46,724 nucleotides of DNA from JBGTCY01 sp041748615 (GCA_041748615.1 JBGTCY010000153.1:1-46724), one strand, 5' to 3'. Positions 34,266 through 43,631 are shown, counted from the first letter of the stretch. Notes: a model not told the origin generated them from the sequence alone. Program-made: numbers and translations.

Positions 34266-35798
34266 CTATAATTTTTCCAACGACTTTAATAACTCCTTTT
34301 CATTTAAAATTCGCAGGTAACTGCCATTGGTTTTTAATGCGATGTTCTCTAACAGGTTTTCATCAATAATTATCTTTTTTGTGTCGAAAATAATTTCGTT
34401 GCCTTTCGTAAACGGACACTGTGCTTGTCCTGATGCGCCTATACCCAACACCAAAAATTGAATATGGAATTTTTGTGCAAGTTCAGCAACAGTTAATGGC
34501 GCAATATTTCCTGCATTATTCAGCCCGTCAGTAATTAACACTACTGTTTTTTCGCCATCCACGTTTTTCAATTGGTTTACTGCTGCATAAATCGCCATCC
34601 CGATAGCGGTTCCGTCATTCTCAGTGTTAATTTTCAGTTCATGAATGGCTTTATTCAGAGCGGTTGCGTCAGATGTAAAATCATGATTGATAATAACATT
34701 ATTTGCAAAGCTTGCAATTCCGATTTTTTTATTTTTCCGATTTTTTACAAATGCACGCAAGAAAGTTTGAATGGCTTCAAGGCGTGAAGGTGAAAAATCC
34801 TTGCACATCATGGAACCGGATACATCAACAAGAAACAATACATGTGGAGTTGATGCAGAAATTTTTTCCTGCTTGGAAGAATTGAACAAGGCTAAAATTT
34901 CCTCTTTGGAAGGTGATTGAATATCTCCGGAATCATCGGGCAGTACATTTAATGTTAATCCGTCCGAACTAATTGTTACCACGGTATCCACCATTTCATA
35001 AGAACCAAAAAAATCATCAAAAATACCGCCAGACTTTGATTTCGATACTGGGGTTTTGATTTTCTTATCAATTCTTACGCTGACAGAAAATGGAAGAACC
35101 GGTGCCTGTCCTTCTTTCAACGGATACCACAATTCTGTTTTTAGTAAATAAACCTTATATGTTTTATTGTGCAGCTTTTTTTCATGGTGTTCTGTCAAAA
35201 CTTCTTCATGCACAATATCTTCAACCCACATGTTTTCCGGTATCTTAAAGTTCCAATCTTGAATGTGGTTTGATTCAAAGGTGGAATACAGGCGATAACT
35301 GGCAATTACTACTTCATTTAATCTTACCTTCTCCTTGTTCAATGTCAGTTCTACGAACAGGTCATTTTCATTTATATTGAATCTTTCAGTGTTTACAGAG
35401 ACTAAAGCAGAATCAGCGCTTACGTGAATGGTTAACTTATTGGATTCATATTTATTGCCATCCACTTCAATTTTTGCAGGAGGAATGGAAAAAGCGCCAG
35501 ACCCTTTGGCGCGAAGAATGTAAGTGTAGCCGTTTTTTACAGTGGTTTCTCCGTTTACAATAGAGACACTTTTAGATGTGTTTGGACCTGAAACTTTTTC
35601 AAAATCTTTAAAATCAGGGGCTTCAAAATTTTCACCTTTTTCATTTACAGTGAACGTAATCTTTATCTGCTCGTTTATCGCATAATTTTTCTTATCCGAA
35701 GCAGCTTCAAATTCTATTATCTGGCATTTTACAGGCTCGGATTTTAATCCGATTAATGCCAGCGTTACCGTTATGATTAAATGCTGTAAATATTTCAC
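34266..35798 (-). CDS. BatD-VWA fusion protein
   Basis: 510 residues from a GTG at 35798, chosen because MKYLQHLIITVTLALIGL gives a clean signal peptide; a TTG at 35837 is the longer alternative. Residues about 25-290 look like BatD: ASDKKNYAINEQIKITFTV, FEAPDFKDFEKVSGPNTS, YTYILRAKGSGAFSIPPAKIEVDG. From about 325 a VWA domain follows: HVLFLVDVSGSMM (MIDAS), SRLEAIQTFLRAFVKNR, VLITDGLNNAG. In aerotolerance Bat operons these are separate proteins (BatD and BatA/BatB), and no other bat gene or MoxR ATPase is nearby. It lacks the flanking membrane helices of BatA. Confidence 0.82.
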   Translation of the reverse strand: MKYLQHLIITVTLALIGLKSEPVKCQIIEFEAASDKKNYAINEQIKITFTVNEKGENFEAPDFKDFEKVSGPNTSKSVSIVNGETTVKNGYTYILRAKGSGAFSIPPAKIEVDGNKYESNKLTIHVSADSALVSVNTERFNINENDLFVELTLNKEKVRLNEVVIASYRLYSTFESNHIQDWNFKIPENMWVEDIVHEEVLTEHHEKKLHNKTYKVYLLKTELWYPLKEGQAPVLPFSVSVRIDKKIKTPVSKSKSGGIFDDFFGSYEMVDTVVTISSDGLTLNVLPDDSGDIQSPSKEEILALFNSSKQEKISASTPHVLFLVDVSGSMMCKDFSPSRLEAIQTFLRAFVKNRKNKKIGIASFANNVIINHDFTSDATALNKAIHELKINTENDGTAIGMAIYAAVNQLKNVDGEKTVVLITDGLNNAGNIAPLTVAELAQKFHIQFLVLGIGASGQAQCPFTKGNEIIFDTKKIIIDENLLENIALKTNGSYLRILNEKELLKSLEKL

Positions 35799-35874
35799 TG
35801 TGATTTTCTTTTTTTGAATAAATATTGAATTCACCAATCACAAGTTAAATATTTTGAAAACTCCCTCCTGAGCA

Positions 35875-38151
35875 TCAATCCTGCAACTGCCTCTGCAATT
35901 CCTTCATTCTATTCAACGCGCTGCCCGCTTTGAACCATTCGATTTGTTGTTGGTTGAAAGTATGATTCACATGGAACTGTATGGTACTGCCGTCTTTATG
36001 CGTGAGTTGTAAAGTGAGTGGCGTTCCAGGCTTGAAATCCGTTAAGCCAAGAATATCAATCGTGTCGTCTTCCTGGATACGGTCGTAGTCTGCCGGGTTG
36101 GCAAATGTTAAAGCCAGCATCCCTTGCTTCTTCAAATTCGTTTCATGGATTCTTGCGAAAGAGCGCACGAGAATCGCGCGTCCGCCTAAAAAGCGCGGCT
36201 GCATGGCGGCATGTTCGCGGGAAGAACCTTCGCCATAGTTTTCATCGCCCACCACGAGCCATCCGATGTTTTTTGCTTTGTAAGCGCGGGCTACGGCTGG
36301 CACTTCACCGTACTCACCCGTGAGTTGATTTTTAATTGAATTTGTATTGTCGTTGAAAAAATTTACCGCGCCTGTGAGCGTATTGTTGGCGATGTTGTCC
36401 AAATGTCCGCGATATTTCAGCCACGGACCTGCCATCGAAATGTGGTCGGTGGTGCATTTGCCTTTTGCTTTAATCAGGAGTTTCAATCCTTTCAAATCCG
36501 TGCCTTCCCACTGTTTGAACGGTTCGAGAATTTGCAGGCGGTCTGATTTCGCATCAACGAGTACTTGCACTTTGCTGCCATCTTCGGCAGGCGCCTGGTA
36601 GCCCGCATCTTCCACCGCGAAACCGGAGGGAGGTAATTCGATGCCCTTCGGTTCATCAAATTTCACTTGTTCGCCTTTCTCGTTCGTGAGCGAATCAGTA
36701 ACGGGATTGAACGTCAAATCACCCGCTATTGCCAATGCAGTTACCACTTCAGGGGAAGCGACAAAAGCGTGCGTATTCGGGTTGCCGTCATTGCGTTTCG
36801 CGAAATTCCGGTTGAAAGAAGTGATAATCGAATTGGGGTTTTCGGGGGAGGTATTGTGACGTTTCCACTGCCCGATGCACGGACCGCAGGCGTTTGCCAG
36901 CACAACGCCACCGATGTTTTCAAACACTTTTAACAGTCCGTCTCTTTCGGCAGTGTAACGCACTTGCTCGGAGCCGGGCGTTACCGTGTATTCCGATTTC
37001 GCTTTCAATCCTTTGTCCAAAGCTTGTTGCGCGACCGAAGCAGCACGGGTCATATCTTCATACGAAGAGTTTGTGCAGGAGCCGATTAATCCCACTTCCA
37101 ATTTGGAGGGCCAGTTGTTTTCTTTCACAGCTTTGCCGAATTCGGAAAGCGGAAATGCCCTGTCAGGCGTGAATGGTCCGTTAATGTGCGGCTCTAATTT
37201 CGACAAGTCAATCTCAATCACCTGGTCGAAATATTTTTTGGGATCGGCATATACTTCAGCATCACCGGTTAAATGTTCTTTCACTTTTTCCGCTTCTGCG
37301 GCAACATCTTTTCTGTCGGTTGATTCGAGGTAACGCTTCATCGAATCATCATATCCAAAAGTGGAAGTGGTGGCTCCGATTTCAGCGCCCATGTTGCAAA
37401 TGGTGCCTTTGCCCGTGCAACTGATATTCTTTGCGCCATCGCCAAAATATTCAAGGATGTAGCCGGTGCCGCCTTTCACGGTGAGGATGCCCGCCACTTT
37501 CAAAATCACGTCTTTCGCGGAAGTCCAGCCGCTCATTTTGCCGGTGAGTTTCACGCCAATCAGTTTCGGCATTTTCAGTTCCCATGCCATGCCGGACATG
37601 ACGTCCACCGCATCCGCGCCACCAACACCAATCGCAATCATTCCTAAACCGCCTGCGTTCACCGTATGCGAGTCCGTTCCAATCATCATGCCTCCCGGGA
37701 AAGCGTACTGTTCCAAAACCACTTGATGGATGATGCCCGCGCCCGGCTTCCAGAAACCGATGCCGTATTTGTTGGATACTGAAGCCAGAAAATCAAATAC
37801 TTCTTTGTTGCCGGTGAGCGCTTTTTCCAAATCTTTTGTGGCACCTAATTCTGCCTGAATGAGGTGGTCGCAATGCACGGTGGAAGGAACCGCTACTTTA
37901 TCAATGCCTGCTGACATGAATTGCAGCAATGCCATCTGAGCAGTCGCATCCTGCATGGCAACACGGTCAGGCGCGAAGTCCACATACGCCTTGCCGCGCG
38001 GTAATTCCTGCACGTTTTCGGCATCAAACAGGTGAGAATAGAGGATTTTTTCCGTGAGCGTGAGCGGGCGGTTCAATGTTTTACGCGCTTTTTCGATGCG
38101 GTAGGGGAGGCGCTCGTAAGCGCGTTTAATCATGTCGAAATCGAATGCCAT
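35875..38151 (-). CDS. acn: Aconitate hydratase
   Basis: Citric acid cycle enzyme isomerising citrate and isocitrate through a [4Fe-4S] cluster. The 758 residues resemble mitochondrial-type aconitase: VAMQDATAQMALLQFM, STVHCDHLIQA, GIGFWKPGAGIIHQV, MIGTDSHTVNAGGLGMIAIGVGGADAV (split by reading), cluster cysteines in GSCTNSSYEDMTRAA and NACGPCIGQW, and the C-terminal swivel domain with GENYGEGSSREHAA-like text (here DENYGEGSSREHAA). Single-gene unit behind a TATTTTTG box. Confidence 0.97.
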   Translation of the reverse strand: MAFDFDMIKRAYERLPYRIEKARKTLNRPLTLTEKILYSHLFDAENVQELPRGKAYVDFAPDRVAMQDATAQMALLQFMSAGIDKVAVPSTVHCDHLIQAELGATKDLEKALTGNKEVFDFLASVSNKYGIGFWKPGAGIIHQVVLEQYAFPGGMMIGTDSHTVNAGGLGMIAIGVGGADAVDVMSGMAWELKMPKLIGVKLTGKMSGWTSAKDVILKVAGILTVKGGTGYILEYFGDGAKNISCTGKGTICNMGAEIGATTSTFGYDDSMKRYLESTDRKDVAAEAEKVKEHLTGDAEVYADPKKYFDQVIEIDLSKLEPHINGPFTPDRAFPLSEFGKAVKENNWPSKLEVGLIGSCTNSSYEDMTRAASVAQQALDKGLKAKSEYTVTPGSEQVRYTAERDGLLKVFENIGGVVLANACGPCIGQWKRHNTSPENPNSIITSFNRNFAKRNDGNPNTHAFVASPEVVTALAIAGDLTFNPVTDSLTNEKGEQVKFDEPKGIELPPSGFAVEDAGYQAPAEDGSKVQVLVDAKSDRLQILEPFKQWEGTDLKGLKLLIKAKGKCTTDHISMAGPWLKYRGHLDNIANNTLTGAVNFFNDNTNSIKNQLTGEYGEVPAVARAYKAKNIGWLVVGDENYGEGSSREHAAMQPRFLGGRAILVRSFARIHETNLKKQGMLALTFANPADYDRIQEDDTIDILGLTDFKPGTPLTLQLTHKDGSTIQFHVNHTFNQQQIEWFKAGSALNRMKELQRQLQD

Positions 38152-38183
38152 GGGTTGGGTGTTTTGTGAGGAATTAATTTTTA

Positions 38184-38191
38184 CAAAAATA
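38184..38191 (-). promoter_or_regulatory. TAnnTTTG box upstream of aconitase
   Basis: TATTTTTG on the minus strand, 32 bases before the aconitase ATG. No convincing -33 TTTG at the expected distance. Confidence 0.4.
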
Positions 38192-38312
38192 GCAAAATTG
38201 GATGCTGAAATCGGGTGAAGACGGAAAGTTGTGGATTATTCTTTTAAAAATAAATAGAAAAGTCCGAAGGGTATAAGCCAGATAGTGTTTATAAACTGTC
38301 AACACTGCGTAG

Positions 38313-39911
38313 CTAATTAGTTTTTATTCTTCTCAAATATAGTTTCTCCCGAATGCTGTAAATTTTGTCAAGGTTTTCATCACTTAAATTTCTGTCAACC
38401 GATTTCAAAATTGTTCTGTCGTTTTGTTTGCAAATCTCTTTGATTGAACTCTTTGTCTTGAAAGTTGAAACATAATTTCTAAATTGTTCTGAGTTCATAT
38501 ACAAGTAGGGAACTGGTAGTTTTTTAAATTCATTCGGTGTCAATTCTAAAACTCCACCACCATAATATCTCCCATATAATTCTGCAAATGCAAGTGTCAG
38601 TGAGTTGTAAAATGAGTAAATCAAATTCTCAACTTCAAAATTGTCTTTCATTGTGATTGTGTAAGCACTGTCTGTCGCTAAAACATTTGCAGTGTTCTTA
38701 ATCAACTTTGGATATTGATTACATCTCTTAAAGAAGAAAGCTTCTGGCGCTGTGCCAACATTCGGCACTTCATACCAGTTTTCTCTGATTGAAGTTTTAT
38801 ATCGCTTATGAAGGTTTTTGTCCTCACCGATTTGCTTGTATTTCCAAAACTTTGCATTACTCCTGATTTGAGAGTGTTTGTCAATCGCAATTAAGTATGT
38901 TGGTTTTGACTTTTTAATCAACATTTGAAATTCTACTTCGCTTAACTCAACACTTCCATTCACAAAAACTCCCTTTTGAATAATCGGTTTCACAAATTCG
39001 TGAAGTGAATACTCCTCTACAGTTTTTAAATCAACGATAAAGTAATCGTTGGCGGCTGTAACTATTCCTGCCTTTGAGCTACAATAATCATTTACGGTTT
39101 TTAATTTTTCTTTCAATCTTTCAAGTAGCTCAATCTCTTCTGTCTCAAGGTGATGATGTGTCCATTTTGATTCCTTGATTTTTATGTTCTGAGCAAGAGT
39201 GAATTTTCTTGCTTCGAGGTCTTTAAGTTTGTCAATATTACAATAGTACACACCTTTTTCATCTGACTTCCTTTCACCGATTAAAAGTAAAGTGTCTTGC
39301 CCTTTACAATCTTTAAAAAGCAATTCGTTGAAAGTAAAAATCTCCACTCTCTCAAACTGTTTTAAAATTAAATCACGAAGTTCTGCTGCGAATTTTACCT
39401 GAAGTAATTCCGAAGGAAGAACGAAAGCAAGTATTCCATCTTCAGCAGTGAACTCTACGCAACGAACTAAAAATGCAGTCCAGATATTTTTTGGTTTGGT
39501 GTCTGCAAGATTTGCTTTTTGATGAATCGTCTTACAATATTCAATTTGATGTGCTTTCAACAAATTCTTTTTTATGTATGGCGGATTGCCAACTACTAAT
39601 GAGAATTTTTGCTGGTTCTCATTTTGAAATTCTAAAAAGTCAGAATGAATTGTTGAAAGTGATTTATGTTTCACTTCTTTTATAATCTTGTTCAACTCCC
39701 TCTTGCTCTGTTCTACGGCAACAACCTGTTTGATCTTATCTGAATGAGTTTTGTCGTTGTAAAATGTCTTTACAAAAATGCCGTCACCCGCACTTGGTTC
39801 TAAAACCGTAATGCTTTCTTTGTCCTGAAGTTTATCAAAAAGGTAACTTACCAAAAAGTCAGCAATGCTTTTAGGAGTGTAGAATGAGCCGGTCTTTTTT
39901 TTATTTTTCAA
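38313..39911 (-). CDS. Eco57I/TaqI-like N6-adenine DNA methyltransferase
   Basis: 532 residues; last gene of a four-gene operon. The N-terminus (TGSFYTPKSIADFLVSYLF) is typical of Eco57I-type methylases. Motif I is EPSAGDGIF (38-46, AdoMet binding) and the catalytic motif IV is GNPPYIKK (NPPY at 109-112), so it should methylate adenine N6. The C-terminal half (AGIVTAANDYFIVD, YGGGVLELTPNEFKKLPVPYL) matches TaqI-like target-recognition domains; the GGGVLEL...KLPVP pattern is characteristic. It has no nuclease domain, unlike type IIG enzymes, so the adjacent HNH protein is the candidate cutter. Its start overlaps the HNH stop by 4 bases. AT-rich. Confidence 0.9.
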   Translation of the reverse strand: MKNKKKTGSFYTPKSIADFLVSYLFDKLQDKESITVLEPSAGDGIFVKTFYNDKTHSDKIKQVVAVEQSKRELNKIIKEVKHKSLSTIHSDFLEFQNENQQKFSLVVGNPPYIKKNLLKAHQIEYCKTIHQKANLADTKPKNIWTAFLVRCVEFTAEDGILAFVLPSELLQVKFAAELRDLILKQFERVEIFTFNELLFKDCKGQDTLLLIGERKSDEKGVYYCNIDKLKDLEARKFTLAQNIKIKESKWTHHHLETEEIELLERLKEKLKTVNDYCSSKAGIVTAANDYFIVDLKTVEEYSLHEFVKPIIQKGVFVNGSVELSEVEFQMLIKKSKPTYLIAIDKHSQIRSNAKFWKYKQIGEDKNLHKRYKTSIRENWYEVPNVGTAPEAFFFKRCNQYPKLIKNTANVLATDSAYTITMKDNFEVENLIYSFYNSLTLAFAELYGRYYGGGVLELTPNEFKKLPVPYLYMNSEQFRNYVSTFKTKSSIKEICKQNDRTILKSVDRNLSDENLDKIYSIREKLYLRRIKTN

Positions 39912-40534
39912 ATTTTTCTTATGTCTTTTAATGCGTAAGGTCTTATTTTCTTTCTCTGTTCACACAATTCCTGAATATTGTTTTTCACTTTGTCAACCAC
40001 TTTCAATGTTTCATATGCTTCCTTCATATCATATTTACCAACTTTGTCAATCAATGCGGATAATTCTTTCATTAATTCTGTTGCTTCCTTTATTTTAATT
40101 TCTTCCCTTCTCTCCATTATTAGCTGTGCTCTGTTAAGGAATAATCTTAAAACCAAATATTGAGAAGCAGTATGTTTCCCTTCAATTTGAAAATCATTTT
40201 TCAAAGTGAACAAGCTTGCATAATCATTTTGCGAAGGGTCGGGATAACTTACTAAACTTAAATTTGGTTCGGCAGGCCAATCATCACTTTTAAATCTGTT
40301 ACAGATTGGACAAGCGTAAAAAAGATTGAGTATGTCGTTTTCAAGTTTTGTAAAAATTGATTTCGGTCTGAAATGGTCAATGTGATAATTGTTGATACCT
40401 CCAAACTGCCCTTCATGAATGGAGCAATAGACACACTGATAAAAACATTCTTCTGCAATCTGTTCTTTCCAGTCAGAATAAGCACCTTTATCAGGTTGCT
40501 TCTTAGGGTCTTTAATTACTAATCGCCAATTCAT
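39908..40534 (-). CDS. HNH endonuclease of the four-gene operon
   Basis: 208 residues. The HNH/zinc motif is complete: Cys34-x2-Cys37 (CVYCS), then NYHIDHFRPKS with His51 and His54, then Cys75-x2-Cys78-Asn79 (CPICNRF). The HIDHFRPK text recalls the HNH proteins of the PtuB/TIGR02646 group found in Septu and some retron defence systems. The C-terminal half is a Lys/Glu-rich helical region (about 125-200), perhaps for binding its partners. It overlaps both neighbours by 4 bases. DNA cleavage is expected from the motif; target and trigger are unknown. Confidence 0.86.
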   Translation of the reverse strand: MNWRLVIKDPKKQPDKGAYSDWKEQIAEECFYQCVYCSIHEGQFGGINNYHIDHFRPKSIFTKLENDILNLFYACPICNRFKSDDWPAEPNLSLVSYPDPSQNDYASLFTLKNDFQIEGKHTASQYLVLRLFLNRAQLIMERREEIKIKEATELMKELSALIDKVGKYDMKEAYETLKVVDKVKNNIQELCEQRKKIRPYALKDIRKI

Positions 40535-41175
40535 TTCTTTAATTTCTTTTCAAGCTTTGACTTTATTTCTTCAAGTGAAGCAATCTGCTTTTCAAATTCT
40601 TTTAACCATTCTTCACGATCTTTTAAGTCAGTACTAACAGGGATTTCAAGTTTCTGCTGCAATGCTTTTAACTTTTCAATATCATTACCTGCTGCTTTCC
40701 CTGAGGCAATTTTTCTTGTGAGGTCGTTATACATAGAAAGCTCTTTTTGGTTTTCAATTAAATATCTTTGACAAGCTCTTTGGATTATTTCAACTTGTTT
40801 GATTGTAAATTCCTTCTTCGAAAAAATGTAATCGTATTCATTGATTTTTTCCTGTAACACTTGGTCTTCTGGGTAATTCGTCAAAGTAAAAAATGGAATA
40901 TACTTGTATCGTTCTCTAATAAACATAACCAAATCACTTCCATTGTAATCTACTGGAAGTTTATCGGGTTGGCTATCATTATGCAGTTTCTCATCAACAA
41001 TTATTGCAGCGATATTCTCAGCATCTATAAATCCATAATAGTGACTTGGTTTTTCAAAAGGGAAAACGTCAATTACTTGAATATCTGAATTCAGTTCTTT
41101 GAGAAACTGTTTTAAACGAATTGCATAAGTTCCTCGTTGATCTTTGTTGTCATCAACGATTACAATTTTTGCCAT
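40531..41175 (-). CDS. Receiver-domain protein without DNA-binding output
   Basis: 214 residues. Residues 1-125 resemble a response-regulator receiver: acidic pair Asp8-Asp9 (IVIVDDNKDQ), phospho-acceptor candidate Asp61 (AAIIVDEKL), Thr97/Thr99 (FFTLTNYPED) and Lys120/121 (FSKKEF). The remaining 90 residues are a Lys/Glu/Leu-rich coiled coil with no helix-turn-helix, so the output is probably protein-protein contact. It lies 4 bases after the ATPase gene, which is kinase-like, and overlaps the HNH gene by 4 bases. It most likely relays the state of the ATPase to the HNH nuclease; that is inference. Confidence 0.8.
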   Translation of the reverse strand: MAKIVIVDDNKDQRGTYAIRLKQFLKELNSDIQVIDVFPFEKPSHYYGFIDAENIAAIIVDEKLHNDSQPDKLPVDYNGSDLVMFIRERYKYIPFFTLTNYPEDQVLQEKINEYDYIFSKKEFTIKQVEIIQRACQRYLIENQKELSMYNDLTRKIASGKAAGNDIEKLKALQQKLEIPVSTDLKDREEWLKEFEKQIASLEEIKSKLEKKLKK

Positions 41176-41179
41176 GTTG

Positions 41180-43600
41180 TTATTCTTTAGGTAACCAAAT
41201 TTTAAAACGGGCTCCTTTTAATTCAGGATCGTGGTCAATTTTTATTTCTCCCTGCAAATCATCTACAATAGATTTTACTATTGTCAATCCTAATCCTGTT
41301 CCAACACTTTTGCTTCCGCCTGTGGCTACTGTTTTAGTGGAGAATAACGGTTCAAAAATTCTATTCTGAAATTCTTTGGCAATTCCATGTCCAGTGTCGG
41401 CAACAGAAAAATAATATCCTTTGCCACCTCGCTTGGTATCTTCTCTGTCAACATAAATGGCAACCTTTCTTATCCCGGGTTTCTGATTGCAAGCAGTGTA
41501 AGAGTTTGTCAATAAGTTTATAAGTATGGATTCAATATCCATCTGATAAGTTTTGCTCACAAGCAATTCTCCTATTACTTCCAACTTAATTGAAGATGCT
41601 TCAAATGCTGGTTTCAACTCTTTCACAACTGCTTCAATGGTATTCTTGATGTTTACTTTTTTCTTACTTCTCTTTTCACGCTGAACCCTTGTAAGTGCGT
41701 ATGCCCCCCAAGCTGCAACTTTCTTAGAATGTTTTAATGCCTTATCCAATTCTGAAATTGCAGTATCAATGTCAGGTGGAGTATTTCGGATTAATAGTCG
41801 TGCATTGTCTGTAGCAGTGGTGAAAAGAGAAATTGAACCTTCTGTTTCATGTCCAAATACTGCTGATGAAATCCCAATTGTAGCAAGTCCGCTTAAAACT
41901 CTGTTCCAATTTAAAAGGTCAGAAATAGTCTTGTCAGCTTTCTTGGTAATTACTTCAACTCTCTCAATGCTTTTTTCAATTGATCGGGTAATGTTAGGAG
42001 AGGATGATTTTGCTGCTTTAGATTCTATCTCTGTTTTAATTAACTCCAATTCTTCTTTAACAGAGAAAAGCTGTGTTTGAATTTGTTCAGCTTCTTTTGA
42101 TGCTGATGTTTTTTTCGACTCTCTGCTTTTTTGGTAGGTATTAGCTCTATGTGTTTCTAATATTTTTAATGACCCTAAGGCTAAGTTCTTTATATCAAAA
42201 AATGCTTCTGATTCTACTAAACCTTCTCTTGCAGCACTATCTGTTAGATTTAAATTTCCGTCTCTTGTAATAAATATTGCGCCTATCAATTGATTGGGGG
42301 TAACTGTATAACTGTCTGCGCCACGACCAACACCAGCAGGATCCTTTGCCTTTTTTTCAGCAAGTTCTAACCAATCATATCCGAATTGAGAACTTGGAAA
42401 GCCGTAGGGTTTGACGGCAATGTTGTCACGATATATTTTTACCCCTGCATTGTTGTCTAAAAATTCTCTTAACTCGGAAAGTTTAAAATCAGTCCCGGCT
42501 ACTGAAGCGGCTTCACGCAGGAAGAAAAGTAATTTTAGAGAAACAGGTCCGCAACGAAGGTCTTCTGAAACTTCTTCGCTGTCATTCTTCTGCATTTTTT
42601 GAAGGAGATTTTGCCACTGAATGGTCTGCACATCTTCTTTATCGGTGTATTTATCTTTTATGGTGTAAATAATGTCTGAACCTTTACCATCATATACAGC
42701 AGTCAATTCTATTTCTGCCGCTTTGAAAAATTCTGAATTTACTTTTTTAGAAAAAGATGGGGCAACATCGTTCTTCAATTCAACTTGGAAATCTTTTACT
42801 TCATTGAATGGTGGTGTAAGTGCGGATAGTTCATAATAGAGGTTTTCAATATTTGATATTGTCCAACTCTGACGAAGCTTTGAGATTCTAATTTCAGTTC
42901 CCGTTTCGCTTGGCTTTCCTTCCTTATTTGGAATGTTTATTGATTTCGGGTAGAAAAGTTCAACATCAATGTCTGATATATCTTTCCCCTCTGTATCAAA
43001 CTCGTCCCAATTTATTTTCAATCCAACAATTCCGTCTGTTTCTGATTTGGTGATAAGTTCAAGAACCCCCCCCAATCGGTCAGCAGAAATTCTCCCTATT
43101 CCTTTTTCACCAGTTTTTCTTCTTCCTGTCTGGCTGTGTTTAGAAGCTCTCTTTCCTGAAAAGCCGATGTGAAGCCAGCCATTTATCAAGTCGTGCTTTG
43201 TCATTCCAAAGCCATTGTCGGCAACACGAATGATGTCACTTTCTTTTTTGCAAAATACATCCACATCTACATTTTTTGCATCCGCGTCATAGCTGTTCTT
43301 TACTAATTCGAGAAGTGCTGTTGTATGGTCTTTGATGCTGTCTCGTCCTAAATGAATTAGTGTTTTTGCATCAACAAAAAAACGCTGAAACTTTTTATCC
43401 AGTTTTGATAAGTCCTTTGTAAGTTTAAAAATGGCTCTATAATCAGAACTGGGGCTTTGCAACAGTTTCTGAAGTTTCTCCTTTATTTCGGTTTCCGTCA
43501 ATGCTTTGGATCCAATAAAACTCCGTTGCCTTGCTTTTTCTGCAAGTTCTTCAAGATTTTTTGGTTTCGTAATTTTTATTTCCTTTCTTGGATGAGCCAT
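41180..43600 (-). CDS. Dual GHKL ATPase: Hsp90/MORC-like plus histidine-kinase-like
   Basis: 806 residues, no membrane helix. First ATPase, about 75-250: N-box ELVKNSYDADA (98-108), DNGFGM (128-133) and the glycine-rich TGEKGIGRISADRLG (163-177), as in Hsp90, MutL and MORC proteins. A middle region (250-480) resembles their transducer part. A coiled coil follows (about 485-560). The second module is like a histidine kinase: H-box-like FGHETEGSIS (His584), NLLTNSYTA (695-703), DTGHGI (735-740), FEPLFST and GTGLGLTIVKSIV (767-779). It is the first gene of the operon with receiver, HNH and methylase genes. It probably senses something in the cytoplasm and signals to the receiver. Confidence 0.88.
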   Translation of the reverse strand: MAHPRKEIKITKPKNLEELAEKARQRSFIGSKALTETEIKEKLQKLLQSPSSDYRAIFKLTKDLSKLDKKFQRFFVDAKTLIHLGRDSIKDHTTALLELVKNSYDADAKNVDVDVFCKKESDIIRVADNGFGMTKHDLINGWLHIGFSGKRASKHSQTGRRKTGEKGIGRISADRLGGVLELITKSETDGIVGLKINWDEFDTEGKDISDIDVELFYPKSINIPNKEGKPSETGTEIRISKLRQSWTISNIENLYYELSALTPPFNEVKDFQVELKNDVAPSFSKKVNSEFFKAAEIELTAVYDGKGSDIIYTIKDKYTDKEDVQTIQWQNLLQKMQKNDSEEVSEDLRCGPVSLKLLFFLREAASVAGTDFKLSELREFLDNNAGVKIYRDNIAVKPYGFPSSQFGYDWLELAEKKAKDPAGVGRGADSYTVTPNQLIGAIFITRDGNLNLTDSAAREGLVESEAFFDIKNLALGSLKILETHRANTYQKSRESKKTSASKEAEQIQTQLFSVKEELELIKTEIESKAAKSSSPNITRSIEKSIERVEVITKKADKTISDLLNWNRVLSGLATIGISSAVFGHETEGSISLFTTATDNARLLIRNTPPDIDTAISELDKALKHSKKVAAWGAYALTRVQREKRSKKKVNIKNTIEAVVKELKPAFEASSIKLEVIGELLVSKTYQMDIESILINLLTNSYTACNQKPGIRKVAIYVDREDTKRGGKGYYFSVADTGHGIAKEFQNRIFEPLFSTKTVATGGSKSVGTGLGLTIVKSIVDDLQGEIKIDHDPELKGARFKIWLPKE

Positions 43601-43631
43601 TTGATGGTATTACTCTCTAATTTTTTTGAAC

